DNA of 14,188 bases, from positions 1 through 14,188 of the forward strand of contig CANPDS010000027.1 of the NCBI GenBank assembly GCA_947573015.1. Direction: 5' to 3'. The notes under the pieces were generated by a model. The model saw only the letters and a program-made list of their open reading frames with translations. It had not been told where the DNA came from and did not search any database. Both the position numbers and the translations under genes were made by a program. Below are positions 7,965-13,850 of this stretch, piece by piece (positions within the stretch are counted from its first letter, which is position 1; each line of letters starts with the position of its first letter). The stretch comes from an uncultured Muribaculum sp. (lineage in GTDB: Bacteria > Bacteroidota > Bacteroidia > Bacteroidales > Muribaculaceae).

Positions 7965-7999
7965 TTTCGGCATACCGTCCATTAATCCATATGCCGGAA
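7965..7999 (+). other. Hairpin in lpxK-PNP gap
   Basis: CGGCATA (7968-7974) pairs with TATGCCG (7990-7996), extended to about 10 pairs by T-G and T-A pairs, with a 15-base loop. It begins 5 bases after the lpxK stop and is followed by TTAAATAAAA rather than a T-run. It could be a weak terminator, an RNA-processing site between lpxK and the PNP gene, or chance. Confidence 0.35.
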
Positions 8000-8040
8000 T
8001 TTAAATAAAACCATATACCCACGTATACCGTTATATTCTC

Positions 8041-8856
8041 ATGTTAGCAAAAATCAAAGAGACGGCCGAATATATCCGTGGCCGCGTCAACACTCCGCTC
8101 CCAACCACCGCCATTATCCTCGGCACAGGCCTTGGAGCACTTGTCGACTCAATCGCCGACAAACAATATATACCTTACAACGAAATTCCAAATTTCCCGG
8201 TATCGACAGTAGAGGGCCACAGCGGCAACCTCATCTTCGGTCGCCTCGGCAACCGTCCCGTCATGGCCATGCAGGGACGGTTCCACTTCTACGAGGGTTA
8301 CGATATGAAGACCGTGACATTCCCGATCCGCGTGATGCACGAGCTCGGTATAAAGACCCTCTTCGTGAGCAACGCCGCCGGAGGCATGAATCCAGAATTT
8401 GAGATCGGCGACATAATGATAATCACCGACCACATCAACCTCTTCCCAGAGCATCCGCTCCGTGGTAAAAACTACGAGGAATGGGGTCCGCGCTTCCCCG
8501 ACATGAGCGAAGCCTACTCACAGCGCCTTATCAAGCAGGCTAAGGAGATTGCTCAGGAAAAGGGTATACGTGTGATGCACGGTGTATATGTCGGCACACA
8601 AGGCCCCACATTCGAGACTCCCGCCGAATACAAATACTTCCACATAATCGGAGGCGATGCTGTAGGCATGTCTACCGTACCTGAGGTAATCGTGGCCCGC
8701 CACATGGGCATAGAGGTGTTCGGAGTTTCTGTCATCACCGACCTCGGTGTGGAGGGCATCGTGGAAAAAGTGTCCCACGAAGAGGTGCAGAAAGCTGCTC
8801 AGGCAGCCCAACCCAAGATGATGGAGATCATGACAGAGCTGGTCAACCGTTTCTGA
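8041..8856 (+). CDS. punA: Purine nucleoside phosphorylase (trimeric PNP/MTAP family)
   Basis: The enzyme cleaves purine nucleosides with phosphate to base and ribose-1-phosphate in purine salvage. The 271-residue product has the phosphate loop LGTGLG (28-32), His60 in VEGHSG, the GRFHFYEGY motif with His82, SNAAGGMNP (110-117), the base-binding Glu196 in FETPAEYKYF and the family signature GDAVGMSTVPEVIVARH. Where the mammalian enzyme has the 6-oxopurine-selective Asn243 (ITNKV), this protein has Asp234 (ITDLG). In the related methylthioadenosine phosphorylases an Asp at this site goes with 6-aminopurines, so substrate range is open. The ATG at 8041 follows an A/T-rich leader. No promoter is visible in the 80-base gap, so it is likely co-transcribed with lpxK. 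Confidence 0.93.
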   Translation: MLAKIKETAEYIRGRVNTPLPTTAIILGTGLGALVDSIADKQYIPYNEIPNFPVSTVEGHSGNLIFGRLGNRPVMAMQGRFHFYEGYDMKTVTFPIRVMHELGIKTLFVSNAAGGMNPEFEIGDIMIITDHINLFPEHPLRGKNYEEWGPRFPDMSEAYSQRLIKQAKEIAQEKGIRVMHGVYVGTQGPTFETPAEYKYFHIIGGDAVGMSTVPEVIVARHMGIEVFGVSVITDLGVEGIVEKVSHEEVQKAAQAAQPKMMEIMTELVNRF

Positions 8857-8898
8857 TCGCACGTCCACACACAAACCATACAAACGACTAAAAAAGCA

Positions 8899-8922
8899 GA
8901 GGACGCATCCCGGTGCGTCCTC
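8899..8922. repeat. GACGCA palindrome, copy B (after PNP gene)
   Basis: GAGGACGCA (8899-8907) and TGCGTCCTC (8914-8922) form a perfect 9-bp stem with a 6-base loop, 42 bases after the PNP stop. It shares its core with copy A (1691-1711) and copy C (8948-8975). Its left arm can instead pair with copy C. It could serve as a terminator, but TCCATTTCAT rather than a T-run follows. Confidence 0.5.
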
Positions 8923-8947
8923 CATTTCATAATAGCCTTCTAACTCT

Positions 8948-8975
8948 GACGTATCTGGGATGCGTCCATGCGTTA
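8948..8975. repeat. GACGCA repeat, copy C (just before thiL)
   Basis: GGGATGCGTCC (8957-8967) is the exact complement of GGACGCATCCC (8901-8911) in copy B, giving a stem of 11 perfect pairs plus a G-T and a G-C pair (8901-8913 with 8955-8967). An imperfect local palindrome with GACGTA at 8948-8953 also exists. The copy ends about 15-20 bases before the thiL start and contains the ATG at 8960 that I rejected as a start. Confidence 0.45.
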
Positions 8976-8989
8976 CAAACAATCCAAAT

Positions 8990-10060
8990 ATGGAAGAACC
9001 GAAACTTACTGAAATATCCAACATAGGTGAGTTCGGCCTAATCGACCGAATCACAAACGACATTCCGCTTGTCAACACAGCATCACTGCGCGGAGTGGGC
9101 GATGATGCTGCAGTAATGCGCTACGCTGATACAGACGTGCTCGTGACGACTGACATGCTGCTCGAAGGCGTGCACTTCGACCTCACATATGTACCCCTGA
9201 AGCATCTTGGATATAAAGCCGCAGTAGTCAATTTCAGCGACATATACGCCATGAACGGCACTCCACGCCAGATAGTAGTATCGCTCGGCATATCAAAACG
9301 ATTTGCCGTGGAGCACATCGACGCCCTCTACGACGGCCTGCGCACAGCGTGCGAGGTATATGGCGTTGATCTGGTGGGAGGCGACACAACCGCATCACGT
9401 CAAGGACTGGTAATTTCGGTGACATGCATCGGCGACGCACCATCCGACCGCATCGTATATCGCGACGGCGCCAAAGACACCGATCTGATATGCGTGAGCG
9501 GCGATTTCGGCGCGGCATACATGGGTCTGCAGCTTTTGGAGCGCGAGAAAATCGCTTCTGCCGGACAGAAGGATTTCATTCCTAAATTCGACGGCAAGGA
9601 ATACCTTGTAGAACGACAGCTCAAACCCGAGGCACGACGCGACATAGTTGCCTCACTTGCTGCTGCAGGCGTAAAACCGACATCAATGATCGACGTCTCC
9701 GACGGTCTGTCGAGCGAACTGCTCCATATCTGCACACGCAGCCACACCGGATGCCGTGTATATGAAGATCGCATTCCCATCGACTACCAGACAGCTGTAA
9801 TGGCCGAGGAGCTTGGCATGAATCTCGTCACCGCCGCACTAAATGGAGGCGAGGATTACGAACTGCTCTTCACCGTGCCACTATCCGACCACGAAAAGGT
9901 AAAGGATATCTCCGGAGTGAAGGTAATAGGCCATATAACTAAAGAAAGTCTCGGCTGTGCGCTCGTCACACGCGATGGAACAGAAATGCCACTTCGCGCA
10001 CAAGGCTTCAACCATATGTCCACACAATCTCCGGCTACCGGTCAGCAAACAGAAGAATAA
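8990..10060 (+). CDS. thiL: Thiamine-monophosphate kinase ThiL
   Basis: ThiL converts thiamine phosphate to thiamine diphosphate with ATP, the last step of cofactor synthesis. The 356-residue product belongs to the PurM/AIR-synthase-like fold. Visible motifs are GVGDDAAVMRY (metal-binding Asp38-Asp39), TTDMLLEGVHFDL, VNFSDIYAMNGTP, LVGGDTTASRQG, VYRDGAKDTDLICVSGDFG, MIDVSDGLSSELLHI and ALNGGEDYELLFTV, in family order. I chose the ATG at 8990 (MEEPKLTEISNIGEFGLI). The in-frame ATG at 8960 adds ten residues encoded by an intergenic repeat copy and is unlikely to be used. No other thiamine gene and no convincing TPP riboswitch is present. The gap from the PNP gene (133 bases) holds the repeat pair and no recognisable promoter. 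Confidence 0.95.
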   Translation: MEEPKLTEISNIGEFGLIDRITNDIPLVNTASLRGVGDDAAVMRYADTDVLVTTDMLLEGVHFDLTYVPLKHLGYKAAVVNFSDIYAMNGTPRQIVVSLGISKRFAVEHIDALYDGLRTACEVYGVDLVGGDTTASRQGLVISVTCIGDAPSDRIVYRDGAKDTDLICVSGDFGAAYMGLQLLEREKIASAGQKDFIPKFDGKEYLVERQLKPEARRDIVASLAAAGVKPTSMIDVSDGLSSELLHICTRSHTGCRVYEDRIPIDYQTAVMAEELGMNLVTAALNGGEDYELLFTVPLSDHEKVKDISGVKVIGHITKESLGCALVTRDGTEMPLRAQGFNHMSTQSPATGQQTEE

Positions 10061-10064
10061 TCCT

Positions 10065-10096
10065 CTTGCACCATACGCCGAAAACCATTAACTTTG
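10065..10096 (+). promoter_or_regulatory. Promoter of the DUF4290-murA block (CTTG-N20-TAACTTTG)
   Basis: A perfect -7 box TAACTTTG (10089-10096) lies 20 bases after CTTG (10065-10068), one base from the -33 consensus TTTG. It starts five bases after the thiL stop. The predicted start near 10100-10103 leaves a leader of only about 12-15 bases before the ATG at 10115. The box overlaps, and so argues against, an upstream TTG start at 10094. Confidence 0.6.
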
Positions 10097-10114
10097 ACAC
10101 AAAGTTATTCACGA

Positions 10115-10708
10115 ATGCTTACATACAACACCCAACAGCGGCATCTGAAGCTACCCGTCTACGGCCGCCACATACAGCAGATGGTAGAGCATTGCCTCAC
10201 TATCGAAGACCGCGACGAGCGCAATGCATGTGCCCGCTCGATAATCGACTGCATGCTTACTCTCTTCCCTGAGATCAAGCAAAAAGAGGGTTACGAACAG
10301 CAGCTTTGGGATCATCTGGCCATTATGGCCGACTTCAAACTCGACATAGACTATCCATTTGAGGTGATTCAGGCAGAAAGTCTGGAGTCACGCCCACAGC
10401 CGGTATTCTACCCAAGCAACTCCATCAACAGCCGCCATTACGGCCACAATCTTGAGGCCATGATCGAAACAGCCTCACACATGGAGCCGGGAGAGGAGCG
10501 CGACGCACTCGTCAGCCTACTTGCCAACCATATGAAGAAGATGCTGCTCGCCATCAATCCCGAAGGTGTCGATGATGCAAAGGTATTCAAGGATCTGGCC
10601 CACTACAGCCACGGAGCCATACGTCTCGATCCATCCACATGCCGGCTGCATCAGTTCAAAGTAGTAGCTCCCCCCACTCCATCCAAGAAGAAAAAGAAGA
10701 AAAAATGA
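10115..10708 (+). CDS. DUF4290 family protein of unknown function, coupled to murA
   Basis: I recognise this as the Bacteroidota-specific DUF4290 family; no biochemical role is known to me. The 197-residue protein has no signal peptide or membrane segment and looks cytoplasmic and largely helical. Conserved-looking blocks are LPVYGRHIQQMVEHCLTIED, RNACARSIIDCMLTLFPE, LWDHLAIMADFKLDIDYPFE and a related segment around residues 118-150 (LEAMIETASHMEPGEERDAL and following) that echoes the first block and suggests an internal duplication. The C-terminus is seven consecutive lysines. Start: ATG at 10115, matching family N-termini (MLTYNTQ); a TTG at 10094 lies inside the promoter -7 box. Its TGA stop overlaps the murA ATG by ATGA, which implies translational coupling and suggests, without proving, a link to peptidoglycan precursor synthesis. 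Confidence 0.88.
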   Translation: MLTYNTQQRHLKLPVYGRHIQQMVEHCLTIEDRDERNACARSIIDCMLTLFPEIKQKEGYEQQLWDHLAIMADFKLDIDYPFEVIQAESLESRPQPVFYPSNSINSRHYGHNLEAMIETASHMEPGEERDALVSLLANHMKKMLLAINPEGVDDAKVFKDLAHYSHGAIRLDPSTCRLHQFKVVAPPTPSKKKKKKK

Positions 10709-12015
10709 GCACGTTTATCGTTGAGGGTGGCCACCGCATGCACGGTGACATTGCCCCGCAGGGTGCCAAAAATGAAGCCTTGCAAATCATTTGCGCCACA
10801 CTCCTCACTCCAGAGCGCATAGTGGTCGACAATGTTCCCGACATTCTCGACATAAACAATCTCATATCGCTCCTCGCCGAAATGGGAAGCAAAGTCGAAC
10901 GCCTGTCGCCCCACTCTTATGCGTTTCAAGCCGACGACATCAATATCCAGTATCTCTCTACACCGGAATTTCGCCGCCGTGCAGCCGCTCTGCGTGGATC
11001 GGTGATGCTTCTCGGCCCATTGGTGGCCCGATTCGGTTATGCCGTTCTACCCAAGCCTGGAGGCGACAAGATCGGGCGCCGACGCCTCGACACACACTTC
11101 ATCGGCATACAGAAACTGGGAGCCGAATGCAACTACCGCACCGACATTCAAGCCTATGAAGTCACAGCTTCCGGACTCAAAGGTGCCTACATGCTCCTCG
11201 ATGAAGCATCCGTGACCGGCACTGCCAATATTGTTATGGCTGCAGTGCTCGCCAAAGGCACCACAACAATCTACAACGCCGCCTGTGAACCCTATATTCA
11301 GCAACTATGCCGCATGCTCACGGCAATGGGAGCGAATATTGAGGGGATCGGCTCCAATCTTCTCACTATTCACGGTGTTGACTCGCTCGGAGGGGCCACT
11401 CATCGCGTACTTCCCGACATGATCGAAGTGGGCAGTTTTATTGGGATGGCCGCTATGACAGGCAGCGAAATACGCATGCGCAATGTCGCTTACGACGAAC
11501 TTGGCATCATTCCCGACAGTTTCCGGCGCCTCGGTATCACCATCAACCGCGATGGCGACGATATAATCGTACCCGCCCATGATGAATATGAGATCGAGAC
11601 ATTCATGGATGGCTCCATCATGACATTCGCCGATGCCCCTTGGCCAGGATTGTCACCCGACCTCCTGAGTGTGTTCCTCGTTGTCGCCACACAGGCACGC
11701 GGAAGCGTACTCATACATCAGAAGATGTTCGAAAGCCGCCTGTTCTTCGTTGACAAGCTCATCGACATGGGAGCACAGATAATACTCTGCGATCCACACC
11801 GCGCCGCCGTGATCGGGTCAGGACACCTCAACTCACTGCGTGCCACCTCAATGGTGTCGCCCGACATCCGTGCCGGAATCGCCATGCTTATCGCCGCAAT
11901 GAGCGCCAAAGGCACAAGCCAGATACAGAACATCGACCAGATCGACCGTGGATACGAAGGAATCGACAAACGACTCAACGCCATTGGCGCAAAAATCATG
12001 CGTGTTACCGACTGA
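10705..12015 (+). CDS. murA: UDP-N-acetylglucosamine 1-carboxyvinyltransferase MurA
   Basis: MurA transfers enolpyruvate from PEP to UDP-GlcNAc, the first committed step of peptidoglycan synthesis, in the cytoplasm. The 436-residue length is normal. The N-terminal QGAKNEAL motif carries the substrate-binding Lys-Asn pair (KN of GAKNA in E. coli). In the active-site loop, PKPGGDKIGRRRLDTHF has Asp121 where E. coli MurA has Cys115, the residue alkylated by fosfomycin; the equivalent of Arg120 is kept. An Asp here is known from mycobacterial and chlamydial MurA and gives an active, fosfomycin-insensitive enzyme. The later LPDMIEVGSFIGMAA and FESRLFFVDKL motifs are intact. I chose the ATG at 10705, overlapping the DUF4290 stop (ATGA); the longer frame from 10639 is inside that gene. 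The A-rich poly-Lys codons just upstream provide the A-rich leader typical here. Confidence 0.96.
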   Translation: MSTFIVEGGHRMHGDIAPQGAKNEALQIICATLLTPERIVVDNVPDILDINNLISLLAEMGSKVERLSPHSYAFQADDINIQYLSTPEFRRRAAALRGSVMLLGPLVARFGYAVLPKPGGDKIGRRRLDTHFIGIQKLGAECNYRTDIQAYEVTASGLKGAYMLLDEASVTGTANIVMAAVLAKGTTTIYNAACEPYIQQLCRMLTAMGANIEGIGSNLLTIHGVDSLGGATHRVLPDMIEVGSFIGMAAMTGSEIRMRNVAYDELGIIPDSFRRLGITINRDGDDIIVPAHDEYEIETFMDGSIMTFADAPWPGLSPDLLSVFLVVATQARGSVLIHQKMFESRLFFVDKLIDMGAQIILCDPHRAAVIGSGHLNSLRATSMVSPDIRAGIAMLIAAMSAKGTSQIQNIDQIDRGYEGIDKRLNAIGAKIMRVTD

Positions 12016-12069
12016 CACTTACTGATATTATAATCACCACGGCTTCACACCATATAACACCTCATTGAA

Positions 12070-12606
12070 ATGATCACATCCGACCAACTCACGGAGATAG
12101 GACGCCTCGGAAAGCCCCATGGCATAAATGGAGAGATCAACGCATATCTTGATGTCGATGTAGACACCGACGTGATGCACCGCATAGTATTGCTCATAGA
12201 CGGAATATATGTGCCGTTTTTCATCGGTTCAATCCGCCGCAAGGGTGCCGACACACTTATCCTTGCTCTCGATGATGTGAACAACGAGCATGAAGCCGCA
12301 TCTCTTACCAACCATGTGCTGTATGCCCTCACTGCCGATGGAGTGACCGAGCCTGACGAAATGTCCGACGAAGAGGGTTTCTATGCTTCCGATCTCATAG
12401 GCTACACACTGACCGATTGTGACTCAAAAATCAAAATAGGACTCATTGCCGACATTGACGACAGCACGGAGAACGTGCTGTTCATTGTCGATCGTCCCGA
12501 TGGCTCCACCGTCTACATTCCCGTAGCCGATGAGCTTATCGATGATATTGACACCGATAGCCATATACTCTCCATGACCCTTCCTTCCGGCATCCTCGAC
12601 TTGTAA
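12070..12606 (+). CDS. rimM: Ribosome maturation factor RimM
   Basis: RimM binds ribosomal protein S19 and assists maturation of the 30S head domain. The 178-residue product has the N-terminal beta-barrel signature IGRLGKPHGINGEINAYL (residues 10-27) and the C-terminal PRC-barrel domain, with GFYASDLIGYTLTD and the closing VYIPVADELIDDID. It is very acidic in the C-terminal half. The ATG at 12070 matches family starts (MITSDQLTEIGRLGKPHG). It follows murA by 54 bases, a gap in which I see no promoter or terminator, so it is probably in the same transcript. Identification is firm. Confidence 0.93.
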   Translation: MITSDQLTEIGRLGKPHGINGEINAYLDVDVDTDVMHRIVLLIDGIYVPFFIGSIRRKGADTLILALDDVNNEHEAASLTNHVLYALTADGVTEPDEMSDEEGFYASDLIGYTLTDCDSKIKIGLIADIDDSTENVLFIVDRPDGSTVYIPVADELIDDIDTDSHILSMTLPSGILDL

Positions 12607-12671
12607 TTAAAGACCGTCATCCATGTCCGGCACCGAAAAAGAATGACATATCTCCAGATCTTAGTGGTCCG

Positions 12672-12701
12672 AGTTTTTTAATATCGAATCTCAAAAAAAC
12701 T
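12672..12701. terminator. Weak A/T hairpin after rimM
   Basis: AGTTTTTT (12672-12679) and AAAAAACT (12694-12701) can pair over 8 bp with a 14-base loop, about 65 bases beyond the rimM stop. The A/T stem is weak, and assignment as the end of the murA-rimM transcript rests mainly on position before the next promoter. Confidence 0.3.
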
Positions 12702-12723
12702 AAAATCCGGAAATAAAATCTAA

Positions 12724-12741
12724 AAACGGGGCTTGCCGTTT
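12724..12741. other. Hairpin overlapping the -33 box of the DHH gene
   Basis: AAACGG (12724-12729) and CCGTTT (12736-12741) form a 6-bp stem with a 6-base loop, and the right arm includes three bases of the -33 TTTG. It could be the final terminator stem of the upstream unit or an operator-like palindrome; the sequence alone does not decide. Confidence 0.3.
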
Positions 12742-12771
12742 GGCCCGATATGGCTTTTTTGCGTACCTTTG
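12739..12771 (+). promoter_or_regulatory. Promoter of the DHH phosphoesterase gene (TTTG-N21-TACCTTTG)
   Basis: TTTG (12739-12742) and TACCTTTG (12764-12771) match both consensus elements with a 21-base spacer. Only six bases separate the -7 box from the ATG at 12778, so transcription should start at or within a few bases of the start codon, implying a leaderless or nearly leaderless mRNA. Confidence 0.7.
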
Positions 12772-12777
12772 TGAGTT

Positions 12778-13809
12778 ATGCTAAAATCAGTCATTAACGA
12801 GGACAATGTAAAGGCCGTGCGCAAATTGCTCGAAGAGAGCGAGCGCATAGTAATCACGTGCCATAAATCGCCTGACGGTGATGCTATTGGCTCAGCTTTC
12901 GGATTGGCCCATACTCTTGCCAACATCGGCAAAGAGGCCAAAGTGGTAACGCCCGACCGCCCACCGCGCAATCTGCGTTTCCTTCCAGGAGTGAAAGAGG
13001 TAGTGCCCTACACTATGTATCCCGACTTCGCACATCAGCTTCTCCAGGACGCTGATCTGGTGTTCTGCCTCGACTTCAATGCCCTATATCGCGTAGACCG
13101 CATGCGCGATGAACTTGCAGCATCCCCTGCCACAAAAGTCATGATCGACCATCATGAAGGACCCGAACCATTCGCGCAGGTAATCATATCACATCCCGAA
13201 CAGTCATCTACCTCGGTGCTTGTATTCCGTCTGCTTTGCCGTCTCGAACTGTTCGACCGCATCGATCGCAAGGCTGCCTCATGCATATACACAGGCATGA
13301 TGACCGATACCGGCAACTTCACCTACAACTCCAACGACCCCGATCTCTACATCATCATCGCCGAACTGCTCCGCAAAGGTATCAACAAAGACGACCTCTA
13401 CAAGCGCGTGATGAATACCCGCTCCACTGCCACGCTCAAGCTACATGCCTATGCTATTGCCGAACGTATGGAGATATTCCCGGAGCTGCACACAGCGCTC
13501 ATCGTTCTCACTCAGGACGAGCTGAAACGCTACGACTACCATCCCGGCGATGACGAGGGACTTGTCAACGCACCGCTCGGAATCGAGGATATGGTATACT
13601 CCGTATATCTGCGTCAGGACAAAGACCAGATAAAAGTGTCTACACGCAGCACAGGCAACTTCCGTGCCGACCTTCTTTGTGCAAAATACTACAACGGAGG
13701 AGGCCATATAAATGCCGCCGGAGGAGAGCTTAAATGCACTCTGGAAGAAGCCATAGACCTGTTCCGCTCTACATTCCCGGATATCGAAAAATATCTTGGC
13801 CAAGCATAA
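12778..13809 (+). CDS. nrnA: DHH/DHHA1 phosphoesterase, NrnA-like (nanoRNase / pAp phosphatase)
   Basis: Members of this family degrade short oligoribonucleotides and dephosphorylate pAp, and some hydrolyse cyclic-dinucleotide products; cytoplasmic and Mn-dependent. The 343-residue product has all DHH-domain metal motifs: His29 with Asp33 and Asp35 (CHKSPDGDAIGS), Asp99 (FCLDFNALYR), Asp124-His125-His126 (MIDHHEGPEP) and Asp177 (GMMTDTGNFTYNS). The C-terminal DHHA1 domain carries the substrate-binding NGGGHINAAGGEL motif near residue 310. Length matches the NrnA/GdpP-core type; the membrane, PAS and GGDEF parts of GdpP are absent. The start MLKSVINEDN is the first codon after the promoter and no upstream alternative exists. 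Exact substrate (nanoRNA, pAp or pApA) cannot be read from sequence. A lipoprotein gene follows after 41 bases. Confidence 0.93.
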   Translation: MLKSVINEDNVKAVRKLLEESERIVITCHKSPDGDAIGSAFGLAHTLANIGKEAKVVTPDRPPRNLRFLPGVKEVVPYTMYPDFAHQLLQDADLVFCLDFNALYRVDRMRDELAASPATKVMIDHHEGPEPFAQVIISHPEQSSTSVLVFRLLCRLELFDRIDRKAASCIYTGMMTDTGNFTYNSNDPDLYIIIAELLRKGINKDDLYKRVMNTRSTATLKLHAYAIAERMEIFPELHTALIVLTQDELKRYDYHPGDDEGLVNAPLGIEDMVYSVYLRQDKDQIKVSTRSTGNFRADLLCAKYYNGGGHINAAGGELKCTLEEAIDLFRSTFPDIEKYLGQA

Positions 13810-13850
13810 AACATATATTTCCACATAAACTACACTCCACAAATAAGGAC

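Noticed and set aside
8941..8975. Possible TPP riboswitch before thiL (CTGACGTATCTGGGATGCG-like stretch)
   Set aside because: It faintly resembles the 3' half of the THI box, but the CUGAGA element and the supporting stems are absent; the sequence is better explained as a GACGCA repeat copy.
8960..8989. Upstream ATG start for thiL
   Set aside because: The ten extra residues are encoded by the intergenic repeat and do not resemble ThiL N-termini; the ATG at 8990 fits.
8518..9078. Minus-strand 186-codon open frame across the PNP-thiL junction
   Set aside because: Antisense to two well-identified genes, with no family resemblance and no promoter; a shadow frame.
10094..10114. TTG start for the DUF4290 protein
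   Set aside because: It lies inside the -7 promoter box, so it would not be in the mRNA; the ATG at 10115 matches the family.
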